A stretch of DNA of 30,330 bases from Cyanobacteria bacterium UBA7753 (GCA_002481545.1 DLEF01000029.1:1-30330), one strand, 5' to 3'; counted from the first letter of the stretch, positions 7,914 through 16,805 are shown. The notes: a model not told the origin generated them from the sequence alone. Translations and numbers: made by a program.

Positions 7914-10661
7914 TTATGAAAAGAGTTTGAATGTTCTTTCAACGTTATCTTTAGCAACGGTTTTCAATGTTTCCATTTCTTCTTTGATTGCGTTTCTTTC
8001 GGTTTCCATTGCTGCTAAGTCCGTATCGTATTTTCTGTCTTTCAAGTCGATACGTTTCATATCAGCTTCGTATTTTGCTTCTGCTTTCTTGAGTTTTTTT
8101 TCATTGTCAACTTCTCTTAAAGAAGTTTTTACTGAAACACTTGTATTTTCAATTCCCATAAATTTGTTGAAGTCAGTATCGCTCATATTAGTTCTTTCAT
8201 TTTCGGAAAGATTGGCAAATGATGATACTTTAGAAGGATTAAAAGTAGTAAACACAGCTTGCCCTGCATTAATAATGTTGGTTAAATAATCCACGCTTGA
8301 AGCTTGTTCTTCAGTTACAACCGTAACACCACATCTTTTTGCGAGTGAATACATTGCAATAGCTCTAGCGATGTCAGGATCTGTTGTATCCCAGTACTCT
8401 TCCGTATGATCCGGTTCTTCTTCGTAATGGTCAAATACATCAACATATGTTCCGTCCCATTTAGGAGCAGTTTTAGAACCGTAGGTCGGTTCAATGTTAT
8501 CATCACTACTTTTGAATGATATATCCCAATCTGTAGAGTTGTATTTTGAAGCGTTTGAATATGCAGTATTGTTTCCTTTTATTGCAGTTAGGATTGCAGA
8601 TAAATCAGAACCGCTGTTAATCATTTCATTGATGTTAGCAAGAGTTGCTTTACCTTCATCGGAAGAAGAGAAGTTGTTTAACCAATTAGAAATTTGTGAT
8701 TCGGTTACAGTAGAGTCTTTTTGTACAAAGTTATAATAAAGTTCTTTAGCGATAGTGTTAACTGTAGGAATTTCAATTTTTCCTTTTGTAGTTGAATATA
8801 CAGGATTCCAAGTATCAGATGTATCATTAGAAATAATAATATTGTCATTTGATGTATAAGTTGTTTGATAAGAAGATGATGTTGTAGAAGAAATAGTATT
8901 ATTTTTGATATCCTTCTTTAAATCATCAATAAATGAACCGGTAGAACTGCTTCCATTCATATAATTGCAAAGATATTCATTTATGTTTGCTATATACATT
9001 GAATTGTTACTATTTGTATAAAGATTTTTTATATAATTTTTAACTTTAGTTGTATCAATTTCGTCAGTTTTTTCGCCACTTTTCGCTAAAGCTCCGATAA
9101 TATTTGAATAGAACCCGCCTGTATAATCGGAAGGATTAACAGAAGGAGTTGTAATATTTGTTGCGAATTGAGAACTTGTCCAAGATGAATCACTTGTGTT
9201 TCCGCAAATATTATGAACTCCGTCATCATCATAAACTACGTTAGATATATTTGTTGTAGCTCCTGTAAACAAACTTCCTAATACCGTACCAACATTATTG
9301 CTACCTGTTACTTTAAAGCTTGTTACACAATCAATAATAGTTGAATTATCAGGGCAATAAGCTAAAATTCCACCAACATTTTCACCTGATGGAATTGCTT
9401 GCCCTGTTACGTGGCATCCTATAATTGTACCACTGGAAGAAGCAGATATTCCGCCAATATCAGCTCTTGTTGAATCAGTACTCTTTAACGTAACATTAGC
9501 ATTACAATTTTTTATAGTTCCGCCAGCCCATGTATTTCCGTTTTCTCCAACGATACCGCCAACTCTATATGGTGCAGTAATCGTTCCTGTCACATAACAA
9601 TTTTCAATAGTTGCCCCTTCAAAAACTTTTCCTGCAATACCACCGGTGCCTGTATTACTCCAGTTTTGAGTGGACTTTGTTATATTAACGTTTTCAACAC
9701 CGAGATTTTTAATAGTTCCGTTACGTCTAACTCCTTCAAATAAGCCTTGAGAGCCGGTTAAATTTGATATAACATAACCGTTACCGTCAAATGTTCCTCT
9801 AAAGAATCTTTCGTCGTAAGTAGAAAGGACACATCCGATACCTTGCCAATTGGTTACACTGCTCATATCTATATTATTTGATAATACAAATGTTACACCC
9901 TCTAATGTATTATTGTTATTAACAATTGATTGTAATTTTTTCATTCCTTCAACGTCGCTGATTTTATATGTAGAACCTGAAGTAAATGAAGTCGCATTGT
10001 TAATATCTTGAAGAGATGAAGTATTTACAGGATGAGATTTTACACTTTTGTCAGAAAAGTCATTGTATTCGACAGTAACAGTACTGGAGCTATTCTTTAC
10101 AGGAGTTAATGCAGATAAAATTGAAGATGGGTTTTGCTTAACAGTATTTGTAACTTTATTACTTCCAATGATATTGTTAATGCTTGTATCTTGAGTTTCA
10201 ACCATGTGTTTTTCCTGACGATATTTAGGAACTTGCTTGGTTATTTCTTTTGTTGATTTAGATTTACCCGTTGTTTCACTAATAAATGTATCCAAATCAC
10301 GGGTTTCATTTTCGGTAGTTTTTAAACCGTATTTGTTAGCAACTGTTGGGGTAACAATGATTTTATTGTCTTGGTCTTGAAGGAATAAGATTTCACCTGA
10401 GGTTTCACCGCCCCAGTTTCCTACAATACCGTTTTGCATAGCATTCATGGTAGCATCCTTGAAAGTTATGCTACCGTCTTGGTTTAAAGCTCTGTATTGA
10501 ATCTTAGTGGCTTCGAGGGCATTTTCATAATCTTCGTAAACACGAGAAGACTCGTTAGCTAATTGAAGTTTTTGAGCTTCAAGCTTTTGAGCCTTATATT
10601 CGATTTGATGCATTCTACCGGTTAGATGCAACAAACGTGCTTGTGATGATGATAAACCCAT
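7914..10661 (-). CDS. Large GLUG-motif beta-helix protein with coiled-coil ends
   Basis: A 915-residue protein. The N-terminal 60 residues (MGLSSSQARLLHLTGRMHQI...) form a predicted helical head rich in Q/K/E; similar heads recur, to my recollection, in uncultured gut bacteria. From about residue 285 to 480 the chain shows beta-helix repeats of GLUG type: FDGNGYVISNLTG, GLFEGV, IKNLGVENV, TGGIAGKV, IENCYVTGTI, VGGIVGENG, IGGISAS, VGGILAYC. A Ser/Thr/Asn-rich linker follows, and the last 70 residues are a charged coiled coil (NEKKLKKAEAKYEADMKRID) ending in FKLFS. Surface adhesion or extracellular structure is likely (inference from GLUG families). There is no Sec signal, LPXTG or autotransporter barrel. 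The start has a weak AGGGA site 12 nt upstream. The single-gene unit diverges from dxr. Confidence 0.75.
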   Translation of the reverse strand: MGLSSSQARLLHLTGRMHQIEYKAQKLEAQKLQLANESSRVYEDYENALEATKIQYRALNQDGSITFKDATMNAMQNGIVGNWGGETSGEILFLQDQDNKIIVTPTVANKYGLKTTENETRDLDTFISETTGKSKSTKEITKQVPKYRQEKHMVETQDTSINNIIGSNKVTNTVKQNPSSILSALTPVKNSSSTVTVEYNDFSDKSVKSHPVNTSSLQDINNATSFTSGSTYKISDVEGMKKLQSIVNNNNTLEGVTFVLSNNIDMSSVTNWQGIGCVLSTYDERFFRGTFDGNGYVISNLTGSQGLFEGVRRNGTIKNLGVENVNITKSTQNWSNTGTGGIAGKVFEGATIENCYVTGTITAPYRVGGIVGENGNTWAGGTIKNCNANVTLKSTDSTRADIGGISASSSGTIIGCHVTGQAIPSGENVGGILAYCPDNSTIIDCVTSFKVTGSNNVGTVLGSLFTGATTNISNVVYDDDGVHNICGNTSDSSWTSSQFATNITTPSVNPSDYTGGFYSNIIGALAKSGEKTDEIDTTKVKNYIKNLYTNSNNSMYIANINEYLCNYMNGSSSTGSFIDDLKKDIKNNTISSTTSSSYQTTYTSNDNIIISNDTSDTWNPVYSTTKGKIEIPTVNTIAKELYYNFVQKDSTVTESQISNWLNNFSSSDEGKATLANINEMINSGSDLSAILTAIKGNNTAYSNASKYNSTDWDISFKSSDDNIEPTYGSKTAPKWDGTYVDVFDHYEEEPDHTEEYWDTTDPDIARAIAMYSLAKRCGVTVVTEEQASSVDYLTNIINAGQAVFTTFNPSKVSSFANLSENERTNMSDTDFNKFMGIENTSVSVKTSLREVDNEKKLKKAEAKYEADMKRIDLKDRKYDTDLAAMETERNAIKEEMETLKTVAKDNVERTFKLFS

Positions 10662-10845
10662 TTGTTTCTTTTCCCTATTGCTTACATCAGGTCAGTTCGC
10701 GAAAAATAATAAAACCTTTTGTAGCACCATGGTTTACGGCGTTATTCCGCTATTTCTTTAATATTTTTCATAATATTGTTACAAAAGTTAATAATTATAT
10801 CTGAGTTTTTTATAGGAAACATAAGGTTTGAAGTATAATAAAATT

Positions 10846-11997
10846 ATGAAGAAACGGATTAGCATATTAGGTTCAACAGGATCAATCGGAACACAGGCTC
10901 TAGAGGTAATCGAAAGATTATCAGACAAGTTTGAAATTATTTCACTTACTGCAGGCAGAAACATAGATTTGTTAAACGAACAAATTGCAAAATTTCATCC
11001 TAAATCAGTTTGCGTAAGTGCCGACGCCGACAAAGTTATCGGATGTAATAAAGTTCTGACAGGAACCGAAGGACTTGATGAAATATGTTCTAACAAAGAA
11101 AATGACATAATCCTTGTCGCTGTATCGGGCAGAATAGGGCTTGAACCTACTATTACGGCTATAAAAAACGGGATTAATATTGCTCTTGCGAACAAAGAAA
11201 CACTTGTTATGGCAGGTGATATCGTTATGCCATTAGCGAAGGAAAACGGAGTAAGCATTGTTCCCGTAGACAGCGAACATTGTGCAATCCATCAATGCAT
11301 AAAAGATATTTCACAAGTAGATAAATTGATTATTACAGCATCAGGCGGGCCGTTCTTAAACAAGACTGTTGAAGATATGAAAAATGCAACCGTTGAACAG
11401 GCACTTGCTCATCCGAGATGGCATATGGGCAAAAAAATAACAATCGATAGTGCAACTCTTATGAATAAAGGGTTAGAAGTAATTGAGGCACATCATCTGT
11501 TCAACATGCCTTATGACAAAATAGAAGTCGTTGTACATCCGCAAAGCGTTGTACATTCTGCGATTGAATATGTTGATGGTAGTGTAATTGCTCAATTAGG
11601 TTTACCGAGTATGCATATTCCTATCCAGTATGCAATATGTTATCCCGAAAGATACGAAGGGATAAAATCAAAAAGTTTCAGTTTTTCTCAAATTGCAAGA
11701 CTTGATTTTCAGGAACCTGATTTTGAGAAGTTCCCGTTTTTGAACCTTGCATATAATGCGGGAAGAACAGGCGGAACAGCAACTGTTGCTCTGAACGGAG
11801 CCGATGAAGAGGCTGTATTTGCTTTTCTTAAAGGAAAAATAAAATTATACGATATTTATGAGATAACCGAAAAAATGTATTCTTCTCACAAACCGATTTT
11901 AAATCCGACTTTAGAAGAAATTTTTGCGGTAGATAAAGAAATAAGAGAAAAGACGAAAGAATTAATCTACGGGAGAGTTGAGTGTTTGAGTATTTAA
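10846..11997 (+). CDS. dxr: 1-deoxy-D-xylulose 5-phosphate reductoisomerase
   Basis: Second enzyme of the MEP (non-mevalonate) isoprenoid pathway; NADPH-dependent rearrangement of DXP to MEP. 383 residues. The NADPH loop is GSTGSIG (residues 9-15). The metal/substrate region VDSEHCAIHQC (about 140) is followed by TASGGPF, HPRWHMGKKITIDSATLMNK and VVHPQSVVHSAIEY, all canonical. I chose ATG 10846 because MKKRISILGSTGSIG is the usual beginning. It lacks a close ribosome site, but a TATAAT box ends 6 nt before it, which suggests a leaderless mRNA. A TTG at 10828 (adding six residues, AGGA 10 nt upstream) is the alternative. The 3' end overlaps ruvA by 16 bp. Confidence 0.95.
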   Translation: MKKRISILGSTGSIGTQALEVIERLSDKFEIISLTAGRNIDLLNEQIAKFHPKSVCVSADADKVIGCNKVLTGTEGLDEICSNKENDIILVAVSGRIGLEPTITAIKNGINIALANKETLVMAGDIVMPLAKENGVSIVPVDSEHCAIHQCIKDISQVDKLIITASGGPFLNKTVEDMKNATVEQALAHPRWHMGKKITIDSATLMNKGLEVIEAHHLFNMPYDKIEVVVHPQSVVHSAIEYVDGSVIAQLGLPSMHIPIQYAICYPERYEGIKSKSFSFSQIARLDFQEPDFEKFPFLNLAYNAGRTGGTATVALNGADEEAVFAFLKGKIKLYDIYEITEKMYSSHKPILNPTLEEIFAVDKEIREKTKELIYGRVECLSI

Positions 11998-12596
11998 GAG
12001 GTATATTATCCGACAAGTACAGTTCGGCAAACGTGTATTATTTTATACTTGATGTGAACGGAGTCGGGTACAGCCTTGAAGTATCGGAAAGAGATTATAA
12101 CGCCGATATCAAACCTGATACGGAAATTAAGGTTTATACAAAACTCATCCACAGAGAAGATACAATGTACCTTTGCGGGTTCTTAAAGAAAGAAACACGC
12201 GATATTTTCAATTATTTAACTTCCGTTTCGGGAGTCGGAGTCAAAATGGCACTCGCTCTGTTAGGGAGTTTTGATACCTGCGATTTAATATCCGTCGTAA
12301 TAAACGAAGATTATAAGCAACTGACTATCGCAAAAGGCGTCGGGCAAAAACTCGCTCAAAAAATAATACTTGAGCTAAGAGATAAACTGATTAAAGCTAA
12401 TATATCAGTCGTTCCCGACAAATTTACTGATATAGAAATGAATGAGGCATGCAAAGAAACTACTTCCGTATTACTCTCATTAGGGTACACGGATGAAGAA
12501 ATAAATACCGCATATAAGGTTGTATTAGACAAGTGTAAAAACAAGGAGGATTCAGAAGAATTGTTAAGAGAAACTTTAAAATATTTATCAATGTAA
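11982..12596 (+). CDS. ruvA: Holliday junction branch migration complex subunit RuvA
   Basis: Binds Holliday junctions as a tetramer and recruits the RuvB motor. 204 residues, the usual size. Domain I is an OB fold (MFEYLRGILSD...GVGYSLEV...LCGF), domain II carries two helix-hairpin-helix motifs (SGVGVKMA at about 83-90, KGVGQKLAQ at about 119-127), and domain III is the RuvB-binding three-helix end (TSVLLSLGYTDEEIN). The start is GTG 11982, with GGGAGAG about 5 nt upstream, inside the dxr coding region. The 16-bp overlap suggests translational coupling. ruvB and ruvC are not in the window. Confidence 0.95.
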   Translation: MFEYLRGILSDKYSSANVYYFILDVNGVGYSLEVSERDYNADIKPDTEIKVYTKLIHREDTMYLCGFLKKETRDIFNYLTSVSGVGVKMALALLGSFDTCDLISVVINEDYKQLTIAKGVGQKLAQKIILELRDKLIKANISVVPDKFTDIEMNEACKETTSVLLSLGYTDEEINTAYKVVLDKCKNKEDSEELLRETLKYLSM

Positions 12597-12676
12597 ATAT
12601 TTTTTAAGCACATGTTCAAAAACTAGCAAAAAATTTTAAATGAGTTCGTTAAAATAAACAGAATTAGGTGTGTAAT

Positions 12677-14392
12677 ATGATTAATTTTTCTTCCAGCAAC
12701 ATTCAAACAGTCCACAGATCGGGCTATTTACCAACAAACGTAAGTAATAACAACACGGCAAGTGAACCGCCGAAAGAAACAAACGGCGAAAAAGCTACAA
12801 AAATCTATGATTATTCTCAAAAGATTAAATCACCAACATTAAAATATTTTGTATCAAATGTAGCTTACAGCTCTCAGTTTGAGCCTGATAAAAAAGACGA
12901 AAACCCTGTTAAGGCTGACGGGACAACAGAATTAAAAATCGGGTATTTAAACGACTTACACGGTCAATATATGAAACTCGAAAAAATCGGGGATGCGCTT
13001 AGAGATTGCGATATCAGATTCTCAGGCGGAGATAATATGTTAGGTGATGACCGTAACGAAAAGATTAACAAATGTATCCTTAAATACATGGACGGCGAAG
13101 ATGTTGAGGCATCCGCACTCGGAAACCACGATGTCGATATGTCAGAAAAGAAATTCAAAGATTTGACTCAAGACTTGAAAATGAAATATATGGCTGGGAA
13201 CTTTAAACAAGATACAGAATCAAGAGTTCACCCGCAAGGCGACAAAGGCGCATATATTCATGATAAATTCATCGACTCATATGTTGGGGACTACAAAGGC
13301 GTAAAATACGGGGTTGTAGGTATCGCACCCGTCGATATGGAAACAAGAATGACTCACCCTGAGTTATACAAAGATTTCCAAATAGATAACCTTGACGATA
13401 CAATCAAAGGGGTTCAACACGAAGTTGATGAACTCAAAAAACAAGGTATAAATAAAATATTCTTATTATCTCACGTCGGCTATGAGAAAGATAAAGAAAT
13501 CGCAAAAAATACTGACGGTATTGACGTAATATTCGGCGGACACTCTCATACATATGTAAACGGTATTGAACCGGGTGAAAACTTACAACTTTCTAAATCA
13601 AAAGAGCCGGTTTTAATCACAAACGCTGAAAAAGACGGCAATTTCTACGGAAAAGCTGATTTAGTATTTGATAAAAACGGTGTACTTGTTGAAGGCTCAA
13701 ACAATCTTTATGAAACAAGTAAACGTCACAAAAACCTTGCTTATAAAAAGATATTTGACGATATTATGGGCAAACCTGAAGTATTAGGTACAATCGGAAC
13801 AGTTCTTCCTTGTCCTAAACAAAGATTAAGCGAAGAAAATCCGCATGCTAACTTTGTAGCTGATGCTATCAGAAACGAATTAAACGTTGATATAGGTATC
13901 GTAAACGCAGGTAACATCAGAAACACATTTGAACCCGGAACAATTGATACTTCCGACACGAAGTCAATCTCACCTTTCGGCGACGGAATGGCAATCACAA
14001 CTATCAATGAAAAAGACTTAGTTGACGGTATCAAAGCAGGTTGCAAATCTACAACTTCAAAAGACGGTAAACCGGGCTTCATTTACGCATCAGGTTTAAC
14101 ATACTCGGTTAAGAAACCTACAGGGGAACTTCTTGACATGACTTATACCGATAAAGAAGGAAACCAAAGAAAGATTGACGTAAACAATCCTGATCCGAAC
14201 AAAATTTACAGAATAGGCGCTGATGACTATATCTTAAGAGGCGGAGACGGAAACAAAGCGTTCAACCAACTCGACCACGCAGAAAAAGTGTTTGATTTCA
14301 GTGAAGACAAACTTATCGCTGACTACATCAGACACCATAACGGTCAACCTGTCGACATTAATACTACGGGAAGGATTAATGTAGTCGACTAA
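12677..14392 (+). CDS. UshA-type 5'-nucleotidase/metallophosphatase without signal peptide
   Basis: A 571-residue two-domain enzyme that should hydrolyse phosphate esters of nucleotides. The calcineurin-like dimetal domain has NDLHG (about 92), FSGGDNMLGDD, ALGNHDVD (about 149), LLSHVGYEKD and FGGHSHTY (about 287), supplying the expected Asp/His/Asn ligands. The C-terminal 5'-nucleotidase domain has NFVADAIRNELN, IVNAGNIRNTF and SPFGDGMAITT. The family is normally periplasmic, but here the first 60 residues are polar (MINFSSSNIQTVHRSG...) with no hydrophobic core, so no Sec export is predicted. The ATG at 12677 has AGGTG 6 nt upstream; the GTG at 12668 overlaps that site. A terminator follows. 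Confidence 0.88.
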   Translation: MINFSSSNIQTVHRSGYLPTNVSNNNTASEPPKETNGEKATKIYDYSQKIKSPTLKYFVSNVAYSSQFEPDKKDENPVKADGTTELKIGYLNDLHGQYMKLEKIGDALRDCDIRFSGGDNMLGDDRNEKINKCILKYMDGEDVEASALGNHDVDMSEKKFKDLTQDLKMKYMAGNFKQDTESRVHPQGDKGAYIHDKFIDSYVGDYKGVKYGVVGIAPVDMETRMTHPELYKDFQIDNLDDTIKGVQHEVDELKKQGINKIFLLSHVGYEKDKEIAKNTDGIDVIFGGHSHTYVNGIEPGENLQLSKSKEPVLITNAEKDGNFYGKADLVFDKNGVLVEGSNNLYETSKRHKNLAYKKIFDDIMGKPEVLGTIGTVLPCPKQRLSEENPHANFVADAIRNELNVDIGIVNAGNIRNTFEPGTIDTSDTKSISPFGDGMAITTINEKDLVDGIKAGCKSTTSKDGKPGFIYASGLTYSVKKPTGELLDMTYTDKEGNQRKIDVNNPDPNKIYRIGADDYILRGGDGNKAFNQLDHAEKVFDFSEDKLIADYIRHHNGQPVDINTTGRINVVD

Positions 14393-14417
14393 AGAAACAG
14401 TATATTATGGGAGAAAC

Positions 14418-14450
14418 AGCGGTTACACTATGTGACCGCTTTTATTTTTT
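14418..14450 (+). terminator. Intrinsic terminator between convergent genes
   Basis: AGCGGT...CAC pairs with GTG ACCGCT (14418-14440, two unpaired bases in the left arm), followed by TTTATTTTTT. It serves the metallophosphatase gene and overlaps the stop codon of the leftward recombinase. Confidence 0.8.
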
Positions 14451-15312
14451 ATGCGTTTGAAGAGTTTATTTTAAAATAGATATCTTTTAATCGTTTTTTA
14501 CTTATATGGGTATAAAGCTGGGTTGTTGAAACATCACTGTGCCCTAAAAGTTCCTGCACAACACGTAAATCAGCACCGTTTTCCAAAAGATGAGTTGCAT
14601 AAGTGTGTCTTAGTGTATGAGGAGATATGTCTTTATGTATCAATTTGCCCAATTTATGAATGATACGGTAGGCGTCCTGTCTTGTCATAAGTCGCCCGTT
14701 TTCCGTTATCAATAGTCTGTCAGTTTTTTTGTTGTATTTTGTGATTAAAAACTCACGTTCTTTATAATATTTATTTAGGACGTCAAATGCCCTTGAGCCG
14801 AACGGAACAAGTCTTTCTTTTGAGCCTTTACCTGAACATAAGATACTTTTATTATTCATATTTATGTCGTTCATTTTTAAGTTGCATAATTCCGATACAC
14901 GGAGTCCGCAACTGTAGAGAAGCTCTAAAACAGTTCTTTCTTCTATATTTAAGTCGGAAGAAAGCAGCGTATCAATCTCCGAGGTTGTCAAAACTTTAGG
15001 CAAATGCTTTGGCAGTTTTGCAGGTTCAAATGTTGATATCGGGTTTGATGAAGAATAACCGTTTGCACATGCCCATTTAAAAAAAGATTTGAGTGCGGAT
15101 AATTTTCTTGAAATACTTGAAGGTACAATATTATCGTCACGCAATTGCATAATAAAAGCACTAATGTGCAGTCTTGTAATTACGTTTATATCATCAACGG
15201 AGCAAAAATCGATAAACTCTGATATATCGTTTCTGTATGCAAGAACGGTATTTTTGGAAAGTCCTTTTTCTATTTCTATATAATCAATGAATTTTGACAA
15301 CAAATCATACAT
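14449..15312 (-). CDS. Tyrosine recombinase, XerC/XerD type
   Basis: A 287-residue site-specific recombinase with all catalytic residues present: R138 (SCGLRVSEL), K162 (GKGSKERLVP), H232 and R235 (SPHTLRHTYATHLL), H258 (LGHSDVST) and the nucleophile Y267 (TQLYTH). The N-terminal SAM-like DNA-binding domain (residues 1-90, KGLSKNTVLAYRNDI) is complete. Length and motif spacing match the housekeeping XerC/D enzymes that resolve chromosome dimers at dif more than phage integrases, which are longer. It might also have acted on the nearby tRNA-Lys region, but that is speculation. It diverges from the SDR gene across 86 bp that must hold both promoters. Confidence 0.9.
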   Translation of the reverse strand: MYDLLSKFIDYIEIEKGLSKNTVLAYRNDISEFIDFCSVDDINVITRLHISAFIMQLRDDNIVPSSISRKLSALKSFFKWACANGYSSSNPISTFEPAKLPKHLPKVLTTSEIDTLLSSDLNIEERTVLELLYSCGLRVSELCNLKMNDINMNNKSILCSGKGSKERLVPFGSRAFDVLNKYYKEREFLITKYNKKTDRLLITENGRLMTRQDAYRIIHKLGKLIHKDISPHTLRHTYATHLLENGADLRVVQELLGHSDVSTTQLYTHISKKRLKDIYFKINSSNA

Positions 15313-15398
15313 ATTATTATTGTACTATTTTTTGCAAAAAAGTTAAGGTAAAGATTATTTTGTAATAATATTATTATAAGGACAATTAAGGAGAAATG

Positions 15399-16100
15399 AT
15401 GAAAGTATTAGTAACAGGGGCAACAAGAGGAATAGGTAAAGCAATATTTGAAGAACTTTCAAAAGATTATGAAGTTTATGCAACCGCAAGAAACGAAGAA
15501 CTTTTAAAATCACTCAAAGCAAATGGATATTGTGTATGTGATTTAGCGGGCGATATTACAAAGTTATGCGATTTTATAAAAGAAAATAAATTCGATATTA
15601 TTGTCAACAATGCAGGGGAATACATTTACGGGGCAATTGATGAAATGAAGGGAGAACAGATAAAATCGATATTTGAAACTAATCTTATAGCGCCTGTAAA
15701 GATAATATCTTCCGCCGTTCCTTATATGAAAGAAAAGAAATGGGGAAGAGTTGTAAACATTGGCTCAATTTCGGGAGTAATGGGTGAGGCTTATGCGTCA
15801 TTATATTCATCGTCGAAATCGGGGTTAATCGGGTTAACAAAGGCATTGGCGTTGGAGCTTGCCGAATATAATATAACCGTAAACACAATAAACCCGGGAT
15901 GGGTAGATACGGAACTCGGAAATAAATCGATTGAAGACAGTGAATTTTCGAAAGAAGAAATAATGGATACGGTACCACAGAGAAGATTTGTACAACCTGT
16001 TGAAATTGCGAAAATGGTCAGATATTTAATATCGGAAGATGCGAAGGGGGTAACAGGACAATCAATAAATATTTGTGCGGGGCTAAGTGTCGGAATATAA
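15399..16100 (+). CDS. Short-chain dehydrogenase/reductase, FabG-like
   Basis: A 233-residue classical SDR: TGATRGIG cofactor loop (residues 6-13), VNNAG (about 69-73), catalytic Ser in NIGSISG, Y136 and K140 in YSSSK, and NPGWVDTELG. The C-terminal segment VTGQSINICAGLSVGI is like that of 3-oxoacyl-ACP reductases. It is probably an NAD(P)H-dependent reductase of fatty acid or related metabolism, but the substrate cannot be read from sequence. No other fab genes are adjacent. AAGGAG at 15388-15393 suits the second of two adjacent ATGs (15399) better than the first (15396). Confidence 0.88.
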   Translation: MKVLVTGATRGIGKAIFEELSKDYEVYATARNEELLKSLKANGYCVCDLAGDITKLCDFIKENKFDIIVNNAGEYIYGAIDEMKGEQIKSIFETNLIAPVKIISSAVPYMKEKKWGRVVNIGSISGVMGEAYASLYSSSKSGLIGLTKALALELAEYNITVNTINPGWVDTELGNKSIEDSEFSKEEIMDTVPQRRFVQPVEIAKMVRYLISEDAKGVTGQSINICAGLSVGI

Positions 16101-16161
16101 CAACTATAGTGATATAAAATATTGTCATAACACATACGCCCGCGGTAATTGATAAAAAGTA

Positions 16162-16190
16162 TTGACATCCAAAAATGTTAATGCTAGACT
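16162..16190 (+). promoter_or_regulatory. Strong sigma-70-type promoter of the tRNA-Lys region
   Basis: TTGACA (16162-16167), a 17-nt spacer and TAGACT (16185-16190) with an extended -10 TGC just before. It lies 14 bp before the first copy of the tRNA 5' sequence and is the only good promoter seen before the intact tRNA gene 345 bp further on. Confidence 0.7.
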
Positions 16191-16203
16191 ATACTTGCAA
16201 CTT

Positions 16204-16535
16204 AGGCTCGTGGCACTCTGCCGAGCAGATTTTCGGAAGGGCGACAGCGAACGATAGAGAGCTTAGCCCGATAGAGCCAAGAACACGAATGAACGACAAA
16301 ATTCGTCAGAATTTTAAAGTGAATACAGTGTTCGGCGAACCCGAATAATCCAAGACACAAAACGATTAAATATCGTTTGAAAGGAAGGTGGCGCAGACTA
16401 TAAAACAAAGTTTGAAAATTGAATATAACCGTATAGGCTCGTGGCACTCTGCCGACAAACGATTAAGTATCGTTTGGAGAGGTAGGTAGCGCAGACTATA
16501 AAATAAAAAAACTTGAAAATTAAATAAAACAACTT
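16204..16535 (+). repeat. Two tRNA-derived degenerate repeat units upstream of tRNA-Lys
   Basis: The first 11 bases of the tRNA (AGGCTCGTGGC) occur at 16204, 16435 and 16536. In the first two they continue as ACTCTGCCGA and lack the D-stem partner. Each degenerate unit then has the hairpin AAACGAT-loop-ATCGTTT (16360-16378; 16457-16475) and a copy of the tRNA D-arm 3' half, GGTRGCGCAGA (16387-16397; 16485-16495), then CTATAAAA and an A/T-rich spacer. Neither has anticodon or T arms. Unit 1 carries about 135 bp extra. Outside this pattern I see no gene in 16101-16535. Confidence 0.75.
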
Positions 16536-16607
16536 AGGCTCGTGGCGCAGCGGTAGCGCAGAAGACTCTTAATCTTTTGGTCGTGGGTTCGAATCCCACC
16601 GGGCCTA
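16536..16607 (+). tRNA. tRNA-Lys (anticodon CUU)
   Basis: A complete 72-nt cloverleaf: acceptor AGGCTCG/CGGGCCT with one G-T pair, D-arm GCGC-AGCGGTA-GCGC, anticodon stem GAAGA/TCTTT with loop CTCTTAA (anticodon CTT at 16568-16570), five-base variable loop TGGTC, T-arm GTGGG-TTCGAAT-CCCAC and discriminator A. CCA is not encoded. A T6 run directly follows. It reads AAG codons. Confidence 0.95.
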
Positions 16608-16805
16608 TTTTTTATTGGTAATTTTTGAATTATTTAATGATAGTAATTCACTAAAAACATTTTACACAGCTATTAGAAGTTACATAATTTAATAATCTAT
16701 TTACTAAAATATATATAAATAATAGAATTAATTTATACTTAATTATAACAAATCATCAAGTTTTGTTGTATTAAAATTTTGAATAATTCTAGTATAGGGA
16801 TAGTT

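Noticed and set aside
7927..8289. 120-codon plus-strand open frame opposite the GLUG protein's coiled coil
   Set aside because: Hydrophobic, Ser/Leu-rich antisense of a Lys/Glu-rich coiled coil; no independent support.
14449..15312. Tyrosine recombinase as integrase of an island at the tRNA-Lys
   Set aside because: Its length and motifs are those of housekeeping XerC/D, it is not adjacent to the tRNA, and no phage or conjugation genes are present.
16204..16607. Repeats upstream of tRNA-Lys as a CRISPR array
   Set aside because: Only two or three copies, uneven spacing (231 and 101 bp), repeat identical to the tRNA 5' end, no cas genes.
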